Part shown: positions 20,709 through 29,908 of the stretch, in pieces | Layout: the number at the start of each line of letters is the position of its first letter | Numbering within the stretch: position 1 is the first letter of the stretch | DNA from: Alphaproteobacteria bacterium | GTDB lineage: Bacteria; Pseudomonadota; Alphaproteobacteria; Sphingomonadales; Sphingomonadaceae | DNA length: 56,491 nucleotides | Direction: 5' to 3' | Assembly (NCBI GenBank): GCA_003241875.1 | Contig: QBLU01000017.1 | Location: 1 to 56,491 of the forward strand | Translations under genes and position numbers: made by a program | Notes under the pieces: model-generated | Told to the model about the DNA's origin: nothing | What the model saw: the letters and a program-made list of their open reading frames with translations, nothing else | The model's database searches: none

Positions 20709-21494
20709 TTACCCCTGCCGCTCGATCATCATCAGCTTGATTTCCGCAATCGCCTTGGCCGGGTTCAGCCCCTTGGGGCAGACATTGGCGCAGTTCATGA
20801 TGGTGTGGCAGCGATACAGCCGGAACGGGTCCTCGAGCTGGTCGAGCCGCTCGCCGGTCATCTCGTCGCGCGAATCCGCCAGCCAGCGATAGGCCTGCAG
20901 CAGGATCGCCGGCCCCAGGAACTTGTCGCTGTTCCACCAATAGCTCGGGCATGCCGTCGAGCAGCAGGCGCACAGGATGCACTCGTACAGGCCATCGAGC
21001 TTGCCGCGATCCGCCACCGACTGCAGCCGCTCCTCACCCGAAGGCGTCGGCGTCACGGTCTGCAGCCACGGCTTGATCGAGGCATATTGCGCATAGAAAT
21101 GCTTGAAATCGGGCACCAGGTCCTTAACGACCTCCATGTGCGGCAGCGGCAGGATGCGCACCTCGCCCTTGATGTCGGCAATCGCCTGGGTGCAGGCCAG
21201 CGTGTTGGTGCCGTCGATGTTCATCGAACACGACCCGCAGATGCCCTCCCGGCACGAGCGGCGGAAGGTCAGCGTCGAATCGACCTCGGACTTGATCTTG
21301 ATCAGCGCGTCGAGAACCATCGGCCCGGTGCTGTCGAGATCGAGCTCGTAGGTGTCATAGCGCGGGTTGGCGCCATCGTCCGGGTTCCAGCGATAGATCT
21401 TGAAACTGCGGGTATTCTTCGCACCCGCCGGCGCCGGATAGCGCTTGCCCGATGCACCGATCTTGCTGTTCGCGGGCAGGGAAAATTCAGCCAT
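20709..21494 (-). CDS. sdhB: succinate dehydrogenase iron-sulfur subunit
   Basis: Carries electrons from the SdhA flavin to quinone. The 261-aa protein has the [2Fe-2S] ligands in CREGICGSC, the [4Fe-4S] motif [12 protein letters not shown] and the [3Fe-4S] motif [14 protein letters not shown]. It is separated from sdhA by the 270-aa unknown membrane gene, which is unusual, and starts 18 bases after it. Confidence 0.97.
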   Translation of the reverse strand: MAEFSLPANSKIGASGKRYPAPAGAKNTRSFKIYRWNPDDGANPRYDTYELDLDSTGPMVLDALIKIKSEVDSTLTFRRSCREGICGSCSMNIDGTNTLACTQAIADIKGEVRILPLPHMEVVKDLVPDFKHFYAQYASIKPWLQTVTPTPSGEERLQSVADRGKLDGLYECILCACCSTACPSYWWNSDKFLGPAILLQAYRWLADSRDEMTGERLDQLEDPFRLYRCHTIMNCANVCPKGLNPAKAIAEIKLMMIERQG

Positions 21495-21512
21495 TGTCGT
21501 ACCTTTTCATCT

Positions 21513-22325
21513 TCAGCTGGTGGCGCGGCAGGGCAGTGAGTTGAGCGCGCCGTCCTTGATCATGTAACGCATCAGCGACCGGTCCTGCGAATAGTCCCAC
21601 AGGCGGATATAGGCATCGCGCGACGGCAGCCGGCGAAACAGCAGCGCCCGGCTCGAGGAGGCGACGATGATCTTGTAGCCTTCGCCATCGGGCTTCCACC
21701 GCCCGTTGACATAGCTGTCGACGAAATAGCGGCGGTCGGCGCGATCGTCGAATTCATAGCACGAAACCTGGGCAATCGATTCAAAGCGCCCGACGAAGAA
21801 AGCGAAGATCAGGATCGCCGGGATCATCGTCGTGATTACCACATAACCGTCGGCGCTGCCGTGAAGGTAGCGGCCGAGGCTGAACCACGTCGCCAGCCCG
21901 AACAGCGGCAGCAGGATATGGAACATGATGCGGTATTCATTGTCATATTCGTTGTCGATGAACGGCCGCCAGCCAAAGTAGATCGCCAGGGTCAGCGGGA
22001 TACTGAACAAGATAGTGCCCTTGAGGCTGAAAACCATGGCCAGCAGCCGCTGGATCTGCCCCGGCAGCCCGTCATTGTGTCGCACCAGATGCTCGCCGAA
22101 CCAGGCCGCGACCTGGATTACCAGCACCACCGACAGCACGGTGATCGTCGCCCGGGTCAGCGCGCTGAAATTGAACGCCAGGTCCGGAAACGAGAAGAAC
22201 GACTGCAACCGCGGCCCAAAGACCGAGATCTTGCCGGCCGAGAAGCTGTACGAGATCAGCGACACCGTCAGGCTGAAGGCGCCGGCCCGGGAAACAAGCT
22301 TGTCCAGGTCCAGCAGCCGCGTCAT
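21513..22325 (-). CDS. unrecognised multi-pass membrane protein inserted between sdhA and sdhB
   Basis: A 270-aa protein I do not recognise. Four clear hydrophobic helices lie at about 59-76, 102-118, 134-150 and 161-178, with a weaker one near 14-30. Residues 182-270 form a charged soluble tail rich in Arg, Asp and Tyr (DDRADRRYF, RRLPSRDAYIRLWDYSQDR). Its ATG overlaps the sdhA stop as TGATG and its stop is 18 bases before sdhB, so it should be made in step with complex II. It is not an SdhE-type flavinylation factor, which is small and soluble. A role in complex II assembly or regulation is possible; an unrelated insertion is the alternative. Base composition matches its neighbours. Confidence 0.8.
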   Translation of the reverse strand: MTRLLDLDKLVSRAGAFSLTVSLISYSFSAGKISVFGPRLQSFFSFPDLAFNFSALTRATITVLSVVLVIQVAAWFGEHLVRHNDGLPGQIQRLLAMVFSLKGTILFSIPLTLAIYFGWRPFIDNEYDNEYRIMFHILLPLFGLATWFSLGRYLHGSADGYVVITTMIPAILIFAFFVGRFESIAQVSCYEFDDRADRRYFVDSYVNGRWKPDGEGYKIIVASSSRALLFRRLPSRDAYIRLWDYSQDRSLMRYMIKDGALNSLPCRATS

Positions 22326-24112
22326 CAGTAAACGCGGGCCTTGGGTTTGATGTATTCGATCTCGTCGGTCAGCGTGTAGGCGTGCACCGGCCGCTGGGCG
22401 AGTTCCACCGAGCCGTCGCGGAACCAGCCGAGCGAGTGCTTCATGAACTTCTCGTCGTCGCGATTGGGGAAATCCTCGTGCATGTGTGCGCCGCGGCTTT
22501 CGTGCCGGGCCTGCGCCATGTGCATGGTCAGCACGGCCTGGCCGATCATGTTGTCGAGCTCCATCGTCTCGATCAGATCGGTGTTGAAGACGAGGCTGCG
22601 GTCCTGGATGCCGATGTCGGCCATGCGCTGGTAGATGGCGTCGATCTTGCGGGTACCCTCGTCGAGGATTTCCGAAGTGCGGAACACCGCGGCGTTCGAC
22701 TGCATCGTCTTCTGCATCGCCAGCCGGACTTCGGACGTCCCCGAACCGCCCTTGGAATGCCGGAAACCATCGAGCCGCCCCAATGCCATGTCGGCGCTGT
22801 CCTTGGCCAGCGGGGCATGGGCGGTGCCGGGCTTCAGCGTCTCGCCGATGCGGTGCGCCGTGGCGCGGCCGAAGACGACAAGGTCGATCAGGCTGTTGGA
22901 GCCCAGACGATTGGCACCATGCACCGACACGCAGGCGGCTTCACCGACCGCGAACAGGCCCGGCACGACCGAGTCCGGATCGCCGTCCTTCAGGGTCACG
23001 ACCTCGCCGTGATAATTGGTCGGAATGCCACCCATGTTGTAATGAACCGTGGGAGTTACCGGAATCGGCTCCTTCGTCACATCAACGCCGGCAAAGACCT
23101 TGGCGGTTTCCGAAATGCCCGGCAGCCGCTCGTGAAGAACCGCCGGATCGATGTGATTGAGGTGCAATTGGATATGGTCGCCTTCCTTGCCGACGCCGCG
23201 GCCTTCCCGGATTTCCATCGCCATCGAACGGCTGACGACATCGCGCGAGGCGAGGTCCTTCGCCGACGGCGCATAGCGTTCCATGAAGCGCTCGCCCTGG
23301 GAATTGGTCAGGTAACCGCCCTCCCCGCGCGCGCCTTCGGTGATCAGCACGCCGGCGCCATAGATGCCGGTCGGGTGGAACTGCACGAACTCCATGTCCT
23401 GCATCGGCACGCCGGCGCGGATCGCCATGCCGCCGCCGTCGCCGGTCGAGGTGTGGGCGCTCGTCGCCGAGAAATAGCAGCGGCCATAGCCGCCGGTGGC
23501 GAGCACCGTCTTGTGGCTGCGGAAGCGGTGGATGCTGCCGTCGTCCATGTTGATGGCGATCACGCCCTTGCACTCGCCATTCACCATGATGAGGTCAATG
23601 GCGAAATATTCGATGTAGAAGTCCGTCGCGTACTTCAGGCTCTGCTGATAGAGCGCGTGCAGCATGGCGTGGCCGGTGCGATCGGCGGCGGCGCAGGTGC
23701 GCTGCGCCGGTGGCCCGTTGCCCATGTTCTGCATCATGCCGCCGAACGGCCGCTGGTAAATGCGCCCCGCCTCGGTGCGGCTGAACGGCACGCCGAAATG
23801 CTCGAGCTCATAGACGGCAGCCGGCGCTTCGCGGCACAGATATTCGATCGCATCCTGGTCGCCGAGCCAGTCGGAGCCCTTGACGGTGTCGTACATGTGC
23901 CAGGTCCAGTGGTCCGGCCCCATGTTGCCCAACGACGCCGCAATTCCGCCTTGGGCCGCGACCGTGTGGCTGCGGGTCGGAAACACCTTCGTGATGCAGG
24001 CGGTCTTCAGGCCCGCCTCGGCGATGCCCATCGCCGCCCTCAGCCCGGAACCACCGGCGCCGACGACGACGGCATCATAGACATGGTCGATAATCTGGTA
24101 GGCTTCGGCCAT
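22325..24112 (-). CDS. sdhA: succinate dehydrogenase flavoprotein subunit
   Basis: Oxidises succinate to fumarate at covalently bound FAD. The 595-aa protein begins with the FAD loop [12 protein letters not shown], then [10 protein letters not shown] with the flavin-linking His in SHT, the HPTG active-site region, and RLGSNSL. The open frame continues upstream to 24424, but the ATG at 24112 is the family start and overlaps the sdhD stop as TGATG. Confidence 0.97.
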   Translation of the reverse strand: MAEAYQIIDHVYDAVVVGAGGSGLRAAMGIAEAGLKTACITKVFPTRSHTVAAQGGIAASLGNMGPDHWTWHMYDTVKGSDWLGDQDAIEYLCREAPAAVYELEHFGVPFSRTEAGRIYQRPFGGMMQNMGNGPPAQRTCAAADRTGHAMLHALYQQSLKYATDFYIEYFAIDLIMVNGECKGVIAINMDDGSIHRFRSHKTVLATGGYGRCYFSATSAHTSTGDGGGMAIRAGVPMQDMEFVQFHPTGIYGAGVLITEGARGEGGYLTNSQGERFMERYAPSAKDLASRDVVSRSMAMEIREGRGVGKEGDHIQLHLNHIDPAVLHERLPGISETAKVFAGVDVTKEPIPVTPTVHYNMGGIPTNYHGEVVTLKDGDPDSVVPGLFAVGEAACVSVHGANRLGSNSLIDLVVFGRATAHRIGETLKPGTAHAPLAKDSADMALGRLDGFRHSKGGSGTSEVRLAMQKTMQSNAAVFRTSEILDEGTRKIDAIYQRMADIGIQDRSLVFNTDLIETMELDNMIGQAVLTMHMAQARHESRGAHMHEDFPNRDDEKFMKHSLGWFRDGSVELAQRPVHAYTLTDEIEYIKPKARVY

Positions 24113-24492
24113 CAGGCTGCTCCGAGCGCAATCTTGAGGACGGCGAAAACGGCCGCTGCCGCCCCCGCCAACGCGTAGAAATTCAATGCCAGCAAGGCCA
24201 GCACCCGCGCGGCGCCATGGACATAATCTTCCAGCATCACCTGCACGCCCAGACGGAAGTGCCAGAAAACCGAGACGATGAGCAGCAGCATCGGTACCGC
24301 AGCGACAGGCTGCCGCAGCCACATGACGACCGCGGAATGATCGAGCGACGGCAGCCGCGCCAGCGAGAAGACGAACCAGAGCAGCAGAATGATGTTGCCG
24401 GCGGCGGTGACGCGCTGCAGCCACCAGTGATGCACGCCGTTTTTCGCGGCGCCCAGGCCGCGTACCCGGCCGAGTTCGGTTCCGGCGCCCAT
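24112..24492 (-). CDS. sdhD: succinate dehydrogenase membrane anchor subunit D
   Basis: A 126-aa anchor with three hydrophobic helices (about 30-48, 60-80 and 97-120). [10 protein letters not shown] at residues 21-30 and the [17 protein letters not shown]-like segment (WHFRLG) near 81-97 are the usual quinone- and haem-site region with conserved Asp-Tyr and His. It starts [12 protein letters not shown], the common alphaproteobacterial SdhD opening, two bases after sdhC. Confidence 0.93.
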   Translation of the reverse strand: MGAGTELGRVRGLGAAKNGVHHWWLQRVTAAGNIILLLWFVFSLARLPSLDHSAVVMWLRQPVAAVPMLLLIVSVFWHFRLGVQVMLEDYVHGAARVLALLALNFYALAGAAAAVFAVLKIALGAA

Positions 24493-24494
24493 CG

Positions 24495-24899
24495 TCAAAA
24501 TCCCTTGTACAGGTAGATGCCGGCCCACAGCACGACCGTCAGCAGGATCGAGCCGACGAAGGTCCCGCGTGCCAGCGTCTTGCTGGTGGTGATCTCCAGC
24601 CCCTGGCCGGTGTCCATGACCAGGTGGCGAATGCCCGAGCACAGGTGCTGGAAGAACACCCAGCTGAAACCGATGGCGACGAGGATGCCGAACCAGCCGG
24701 TGGCGACGGCCATGAAGGTGCGATAGGCCTCGGGGCTCGTCGCCGCGGCGATCAGCCACCACAGGAACAGCACGACCGCCCCCAGCGCCATCGCATTGCC
24801 GGTGATCCGGTGCAAGATCGATACCACCGCATGCACCTGCCATTTCCAGATGGTCAGGTGCGGCGAAAGCGGACGAGGAGCGGTCGGACGGCCGGCCAT
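24495..24899 (-). CDS. sdhC: succinate dehydrogenase cytochrome b556 subunit
   Basis: A 134-aa membrane anchor with three helices. [13 protein letters not shown] and [11 protein letters not shown] are the signature segments, with Ser and Arg at the quinone site, and [12 protein letters not shown] carries the haem-ligand His region. It is the first gene of sdhC-sdhD-sdhA-X-sdhB. The ATG follows GGTGACCCTCC; a promoter is expected in the 100-base gap upstream, which includes a TTTTTTCC tract, but I cannot assign its elements. Confidence 0.94.
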   Translation of the reverse strand: MAGRPTAPRPLSPHLTIWKWQVHAVVSILHRITGNAMALGAVVLFLWWLIAAATSPEAYRTFMAVATGWFGILVAIGFSWVFFQHLCSGIRHLVMDTGQGLEITTSKTLARGTFVGSILLTVVLWAGIYLYKGF

Positions 24900-24999
24900 G
24901 GAGGGTCACCTGTGCTGTAAACTGCAACTTTTTTCCGAACAGGCCGGAATGGCGCCGTTTTAAGCGTTCGGCCGTTCAGCGCAACCGTTCATCGTCGGA

Positions 25000-25434
25000 C
25001 TATCCACCGCATTGCAGCAACACCGTCCGCGCCAGCCCGGCATAGCGATGCACCAGCGCCTGGCGGTAGGCGCCATCGGCCATCATCGCGAGGAAATGCC
25101 TGCGCGTCGGGTAGCGGACGATCAGCACCTTGTCCCAATCGGTTTCCGGCGTGCCGGCCATGCCGATGAAGACCTGTTCCACCGGGCCGTCGTACAGCAC
25201 CTCGGCCTGGCTGATCGCGCCGACGGTGACGGTAAAGGCGTGCTGGTAGCGGTCATAGGCCTCGGCCCCCGAGCACGGCGCCATGCCGGCATCGTCGGCA
25301 TAGGTCGCGCTATCGCGGAATTTCAGCAGATTGAGCATCACCACCGGGCCATCGCTGCCGTGGTCGCGCAGCGCCCGCACCTGGTCGGCGGTCGGGTCGA
25401 TCGAGCGGTCGATAGGGAGGTCGACATTGGTCAT
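25000..25434 (-). CDS. DUF1330-family protein
   Basis: A 144-aa protein of the ferredoxin-like dimeric alpha/beta-barrel group. The pattern PVVMLNLLKFRD, then AEVLYDGPVEQVFIG, WDKVLIVRYP and FLAMMADGAYRQALVHRYAGLARTVLL is typical of DUF1330. Members have no agreed function. The ATG starting MTNVDLP is chosen; the open frame runs upstream across the divergent promoter region. It is divergent from the P450 gene with 91 bases between starts. Confidence 0.8.
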   Translation of the reverse strand: MTNVDLPIDRSIDPTADQVRALRDHGSDGPVVMLNLLKFRDSATYADDAGMAPCSGAEAYDRYQHAFTVTVGAISQAEVLYDGPVEQVFIGMAGTPETDWDKVLIVRYPTRRHFLAMMADGAYRQALVHRYAGLARTVLLQCGG

Positions 25435-25525
25435 TTCGATAGACTCGCATCGTTCACGGTTCAGGCGTAGCATCTGCCACAAGCCGGCGCATGATCGGCA
25501 AGGTTTCTTTGGGGAGACTGGGACG

Positions 25526-26770
25526 ATGGCGACGCAATTGCGCGCGCAGGACACGGCGGAAACCATGCCGCTGCGCGATATCGATGTGACCGATCCGACG
25601 ATCTATGCCAACGACAGCTGGCGGCCCTGGTTTGCCCGGCTGCGCGCCGAGGCGCCGGTCCACTATACCGCCAGCAGCCCGTTCGGCCCCTATTGGTCGA
25701 TCAGCAACCATGCCGACATCCAGGCGGTGGAGGCCCGGCCCGATATCTTTTCGTCGAGCAGCGTGTTCGGCGGCATCACCGTCGTCGACATGCTGGGCGA
25801 GTATAATCTCGTCCAGTTCATTGCCATGGACCGGCCCAAGCATGGCGAGCAGCGCCGGGTCATCACGCCGAGCTTCGGCCCCTCGGAAATCGCCCGCATG
25901 GCCGAAAGCGTGCGCGCGCGGACCATCGAGCTGCTCGACACCCTGCCCTATGACACCGAATTCGATTGGGTCGACACGGTCTCGGTCGAGCTGACCACGC
26001 AGATGCTCGCCATATTGTTCGATTTCCCCTGGGAAGACAGGCGCAAGTTGACGCTGTGGTCCGACTGGGGCGGCGATATCGAGGCGGCGCTGAACCCGGC
26101 GACCAAGGACATCCGCCAGCAGCACCTGCGCGACATGACCGATTACTTCGATCGCCTGTTTGCCGAACGCAAGGCGCTGCCGCCGAGCGGCGACCTCGTC
26201 TCGCTGATGGCGCATTCGAATGCCATGGGCGACATGGAATACAACGAGCGGATGGGCAATCTCATCCTGCTCATCGTCGGCGGCAACGATACCACGCGCA
26301 ATTCGATGTCGGGGATGGTCCATGCCTTCCATCAATATCCCGGCGAATGGGCCAGGCTGATCGCCGATCCGACCCGGATTCCGGCCGCGGTGCCCGAGAT
26401 CATCCGCTGGCAGACGCCGCTGTCGCACATGCGGCGCACCTGCCTCGAGGATACCGAGCTCAATGGCCACCAGATGAAAAAGGGCGACAAGGTCGTCATG
26501 TGGTACATCTCGGGCAACCGCGACGAGAGCGTGTTCCCCGACGCCGAACGGCTCGACATTTCGCGGCCCAATGCCCGGCGCCACCTGGCCTTCGGCTTCG
26601 GCGTCCACCGCTGCGTCGGCGCCCGGCTGGCGGAGCTGCAGATCCAGATCCTGATCGAAGAAATGCTGAAGCGCAGGATGACGGTGCGGGTGACCGGCGA
26701 GCCCGAATATGTCGCCCAGTCGTTCGTCCATGGCTATAAGAAGCTGCCGGTGGTCATCGAACGCCACTGA
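25526..26770 (+). CDS. cytochrome P450, CYP153-like
   Basis: A 414-aa soluble bacterial P450. Seen: I-helix oxygen-activation motif GGNDTTRNSMSG, ExxR in PEIIRWQTPLSHMRR, and the haem loop FGFGVHRCVG with the proximal ligand at about Cys363. The LLIVGGNDTTRNSM, IIRWQTPL, VMWYISGNRDE and FIAMDRPKHGEQRR segments closely recall the CYP153 family, which hydroxylates alkane or fatty-acid chain ends. No ferredoxin or ferredoxin reductase gene lies nearby, so redox partners must come from elsewhere. The ATG follows GGGGAGACTGGGACG. A cupin gene is coupled downstream by TGATG. Confidence 0.88.
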   Translation: MATQLRAQDTAETMPLRDIDVTDPTIYANDSWRPWFARLRAEAPVHYTASSPFGPYWSISNHADIQAVEARPDIFSSSSVFGGITVVDMLGEYNLVQFIAMDRPKHGEQRRVITPSFGPSEIARMAESVRARTIELLDTLPYDTEFDWVDTVSVELTTQMLAILFDFPWEDRRKLTLWSDWGGDIEAALNPATKDIRQQHLRDMTDYFDRLFAERKALPPSGDLVSLMAHSNAMGDMEYNERMGNLILLIVGGNDTTRNSMSGMVHAFHQYPGEWARLIADPTRIPAAVPEIIRWQTPLSHMRRTCLEDTELNGHQMKKGDKVVMWYISGNRDESVFPDAERLDISRPNARRHLAFGFGVHRCVGARLAELQIQILIEEMLKRRMTVRVTGEPEYVAQSFVHGYKKLPVVIERH

Positions 26771-27210
26771 TGCCCAAAGTCGAGACTGCGGCGCTGCCGG
26801 TCAATACCGGCTCGGGCTATCTGCCGCCCTATCGCGACGCCGTCGCCGGCCGCAGCTGGCGCAGCCTCGCCGCGGCCGGCGGGCTGACCCAGTTCGGCGC
26901 CAATTTGGTGACGCTCGCCCCCGGCGCCTGGTCGAGCCAGCGCCACTGGCACACGGCGGAGGACGAGATGGTGGTGATGCTTGCCGGCGAGGCAGTGCTG
27001 GTCGAGGATGGCGGCGAGACGTTGCTGCACGCCGGCGACGTCGCCACGTTCCGGGCCGGCGATCCGAATGGCCATCACCTGCAAAACCGCACGTCGGAAC
27101 CAGTGATTTTCGTCGCGATCGGCACCGATTTCCCCGCGGCGGACCATTGCCATTACCCCGATATCGACATGTTCTGGTCCGAAACGACAGGGTTCACCCC
27201 AAAACCCTGA
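26770..27210 (+). CDS. cupin-domain protein coupled to the P450 gene
   Basis: A 146-aa protein with one cupin barrel. Motif 1 is RHWHTAEDEMVVMLAGE with His-His-Glu metal ligands, and motif 2 is HAGDVATFRAGDPNGHHLQN with a candidate histidine ligand. It starts on the P450 stop codon (TGATG). Small cupins of this type often read as cupin domain-containing proteins of unknown chemistry. It may act on, or sense, a P450 product. Confidence 0.82.
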   Translation: MPKVETAALPVNTGSGYLPPYRDAVAGRSWRSLAAAGGLTQFGANLVTLAPGAWSSQRHWHTAEDEMVVMLAGEAVLVEDGGETLLHAGDVATFRAGDPNGHHLQNRTSEPVIFVAIGTDFPAADHCHYPDIDMFWSETTGFTPKP

Positions 27211-27221
27211 CCCCTCCCCAT

Positions 27222-27339
27222 CATGCTGGCGCACGCCAGCATCCACCGGCGGCCACGCGCCGGCCCCTGAAACCGCAACCCCGCAAAGCCGACGCCCCGC
27301 CCTAGCGGCACAGTGGATGCTGGCGTTCGCCAGCATGAC
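27222..27339. repeat. nested palindromic repeat, ATGCTGGCG family
   Basis: Two short palindromes, each ATGCTGGCG-two bases-CGCCAGCAT (27223-27242 and 27317-27336), are placed as an inverted pair about 75 bases apart, with GTGG/CCAC flanks extending the symmetry. A half element occurs at 41361-41380. The pair sits downstream of the cupin gene and may act as a terminator or boundary. Confidence 0.8.
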
Positions 27340-27383
27340 GGGTGGAGCGTTCAGACCCGCTTTCACTCCAGATGAGCCACAAG

Positions 27384-27461
27384 CCCGCTCAGGCTGAGCT
27401 TGTCGAAGCCGTCTCGCAGGGCGGCCCTCGCTGGGGCTTCGACCAGCTCAGCCTGAGCGGG
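27384..27461. repeat. inverted repeat, CCCGCTCAGGCTGAGC family (copy 1)
   Basis: The arms CCCGCTCAGGCTGAGCTTGT (left) and its inverted partner ending GCCTGAGCGGG (right) enclose about 30 bases. Each arm is itself partly palindromic. Three further copies lie at 41201, 46217 and 49648. The DNA just after this copy (TTGAAGGCAAGCAACTCT, 27467-27484) recurs with one mismatch after the 46217 copy, so the mobile or ancestral unit is longer than the hairpin. Confidence 0.85.
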
Positions 27462-27498
27462 TCAACTTGAAGGCAAGCAACTCTGGCGCACCAATGCC

Positions 27499-28491
27499 CT
27501 AATCATGCGCCGCCAGCCACGGCCGCAGCACCGCCAGATACCCCGCCGGATTGTCGTTCATCACCGAATGCGCCGCATCGGCGACCTCGCTGAACGTCGC
27601 GCCGCCCGGTACGGCGCGTGCAAACCCCGCCACCGTTGTCGGGATCGCCTCGTCCTGCGCCCCCGCCACGAACAACGTGCGGCCCCCGTCCAGCTGCTGC
27701 AGCCGCTGCGTGCCGTCATAATCCTTCAGCGTTCCCGTCGCCGTGAACTCCGCCCGTCCCCACATATGGTTGTAGATCCCGCTGCTGAAGCTGCGCGGCA
27801 ACGCCGCCTTGTACGCCGCAATGGCCGGCGTCGGCTCGGCCAGGTGGACATGTCGCGCATAGAAGGCATCGGTCGCGGCATCGCATTGCGCCTGCGGCAC
27901 CGCACCGGCCACATCGCAGCGGTCGAGCAGGTCGCGGATTTTCGCCGGCATCCCGGCCTTCAACACCGCCGCATCGCGCAGCCACAGCGGCGTCGAGACC
28001 AGCGGCGACTGCAGGATCACGCTCGCCAGCGTCGCCGGCGCGTCCCGGAACACCCGTGCCGCATATTCCAGCGCCACCGTCCCGCCCCAGCTGCCGCCGA
28101 GCACATGCCAGCGCGCCACGCCGAAATGCGCACGGATAGCATCGAGTTCATCCAGAAACCGCGGGATCCGCCAGTTCGCCGGGTCGTCGGGCGTGTCCGA
28201 CCGCCCGCAATCGAGCTGGTCATAGAGGATGATCGCCCGTTCCCCCGCCATCGCGGTGGCGTTGAGATAGTACCAGTGCGAGCTGCCCGGCCCGCCATGG
28301 ATCATCACCAGCGGCGGCCGCGGCCCCTGCAAGTCACCATTGACCCGCACATAGATGCGCCCGCCGGGCACCGCGACCATCGCCTCCCGGTCGGGTTTCA
28401 GCCGGATTCCCGCAACCTCCACCCCCGGCCGCGCAAAGCCCGGGCTTGCCGCCAGTGCCGCCGCACCTGCCAGCACCGTCCGCCGCGTCAT
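27499..28491 (-). CDS. exported alpha/beta hydrolase, proline iminopeptidase-like
   Basis: A 330-aa serine hydrolase. The first 20 residues (MTRRTVLAGAAALAASPGFA) look like a short Tat or Sec signal peptide. The fold markers are MIHGGPGSSHWYY (oxyanion region), the nucleophile elbow GGSWGG, and a likely acid and base in AGAQDEA and DAAHSV near the end. The HGGPG motif and YDQLDCGRSD are characteristic of prolyl iminopeptidase relatives. It is coupled by TGATG to the DUF6285 gene upstream. A paralogue with the same YVRVNGDL and YDQLDxGRSD segments lies at 36396. Confidence 0.85.
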   Translation of the reverse strand: MTRRTVLAGAAALAASPGFARPGVEVAGIRLKPDREAMVAVPGGRIYVRVNGDLQGPRPPLVMIHGGPGSSHWYYLNATAMAGERAIILYDQLDCGRSDTPDDPANWRIPRFLDELDAIRAHFGVARWHVLGGSWGGTVALEYAARVFRDAPATLASVILQSPLVSTPLWLRDAAVLKAGMPAKIRDLLDRCDVAGAVPQAQCDAATDAFYARHVHLAEPTPAIAAYKAALPRSFSSGIYNHMWGRAEFTATGTLKDYDGTQRLQQLDGGRTLFVAGAQDEAIPTTVAGFARAVPGGATFSEVADAAHSVMNDNPAGYLAVLRPWLAAHD

Positions 28492-28859
28492 CACTTGTCG
28501 TCGCCGGACAGCCGCCGGAACGTCGAATAGCGCGGATTGTCGACCGCCACCTTGGCCAGCGTCGCCGCCAATAGCGCCTCGAGCAGCCCCGGCGTCTCCG
28601 GCGTCAGCTGCCCACCGCGCAGCCGCCCGCAGATTTCGGCCCGCAACGCATCGACGCCGGCGGCATGGCCGAGGAATTCCGACAGCGCCGCCACCTCTGC
28701 CACCCGCGGTTGCTGCGCCAGTTCGCGTGCCACGATGCCCAGCGCATTGGCCGCCACCTTGGCATGGAACGCCTCGCGCCCGCTCAACCGCCCCTCGATC
28801 TCGCCGATGAACTGCGCCACCGCCTCTATCAGCGCCTGCGCCTCGATCTGTTCGGCCAT
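28491..28859 (-). CDS. DUF6285-family protein
   Basis: A 122-aa, probably all-helical soluble protein (MAEQIEAQALIEAVAQFI, FHAKVAANALGIVARELAQ). This matches my memory of the small proteins, now called DUF6285, usually found beside phosphotransferase and acyl-CoA dehydrogenase genes. Function is unknown. Both its start and its stop are in TGATG overlaps with its neighbours, so the three genes are translated as a chain. Family naming is from recall and is moderately certain. Confidence 0.7.
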   Translation of the reverse strand: MAEQIEAQALIEAVAQFIGEIEGRLSGREAFHAKVAANALGIVARELAQQPRVAEVAALSEFLGHAAGVDALRAEICGRLRGGQLTPETPGLLEALLAATLAKVAVDNPRYSTFRRLSGDDK

Positions 28860-29851
28860 CAGATGTCTCCAAACTTGATCAGATGCAGCAGGTCGAGCTC
28901 GACTTCCGACGTGCGCCGCCCGATCGCTGCGCGTTCCACGGACTTCACCCGCCCACTGACATGGTCGTTGCCGAGCTGCAGGCACGACAGGCCCCAGCGC
29001 AACGTGCCCCAGACCTCCCACATATGCGCCCGGCCGCGGTCGATCCGCGCCCCCCCGGCGGCGGCATAGGCGTCGTACAGCGCCTCGCGCTGCCCGAACC
29101 CGCCGACCGGATTCTGCCACACCCCGAACCGCCAGGCGTTGGCGCACAGCCAGCCGAGGTCCTCCGCCCCCTCCCCCAGATGCGCCAGTTCCCAGTCGAG
29201 CACCGCCGCCAGGCCATCATGATCGACGATGAAGTTGCCGCTGCGGAAGTCGCCGTGCACGATCGCCGCCGGCGCCGAATCACCGCAACGCTCCGCCAGC
29301 CAGGCAAAGGCCAGGTCGAACACCGGCGAAGCGACCCCGAAACTGCGATAATGCTCGAACATCCGCGCCCTCGCTGCCTCGATGCCGCCGCCGGGCAGCG
29401 CCAGCCCGGCCACGTCGGCAAGCGGAATGGCATGCAGCCGCGCCAGCACCGCCGCGCACTGCCCGGTCATCGCCGTCCGCGCGGCGGCATATTCGGGCAA
29501 TTTCAGCCAGCGCGGCGCCAGCGCCTCGCCATCGATCCGCGTCATGACAAAGCCGGCGCCCAGCCCGTCATCAGGTTGCAGCACGGCCACCACCGGCGCC
29601 ACCGGGATACCGTGCCGCCCGGCGAGCATCTGCAACGCCGCCTGGTCTGCCTTGGGCAGCCCGCCCTCCGCCACCTCGCCGGCCGCCGCGCATTGCAGGA
29701 TCAGCGGCCAGGCCACGCCGCCGCGGGTCGCATCGACGGCATAGGTGGCCGACGCCGCGCCGCCCGACAGCGCCGTGACGGCGACGATGCCGACATCCTC
29801 GGCCACCCGCGACAACAGGGCGGCAACGGCTTCGGTGGCAATCATGGTCAT
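28859..29851 (-). CDS. phosphotransferase of the APH/choline kinase fold
   Basis: A 330-aa small-molecule kinase-like protein. The catalytic loop is IVHGDFRSGNFIVD (His-Gly-Asp...Asn) and the metal-binding segment is AVLDWELAHLGEGAEDLGWLC. This pattern is typical of the ACAD10/11-like phosphotransferases, which act with acyl-CoA dehydrogenases on hydroxy fatty acids, rather than of antibiotic-resistance enzymes. No acyl-CoA dehydrogenase is adjacent here. ATGs at 29851 and 29845 are both possible starts. Confidence 0.85.
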   Translation of the reverse strand: MTMIATEAVAALLSRVAEDVGIVAVTALSGGAASATYAVDATRGGVAWPLILQCAAAGEVAEGGLPKADQAALQMLAGRHGIPVAPVVAVLQPDDGLGAGFVMTRIDGEALAPRWLKLPEYAAARTAMTGQCAAVLARLHAIPLADVAGLALPGGGIEAARARMFEHYRSFGVASPVFDLAFAWLAERCGDSAPAAIVHGDFRSGNFIVDHDGLAAVLDWELAHLGEGAEDLGWLCANAWRFGVWQNPVGGFGQREALYDAYAAAGGARIDRGRAHMWEVWGTLRWGLSCLQLGNDHVSGRVKSVERAAIGRRTSEVELDLLHLIKFGDI

Positions 29852-29908
29852 CCCGGCGACCCTAGCGAGCCCGAACGCCCGGTCAAACCGCCGATATCGT
29901 CAGCATTG

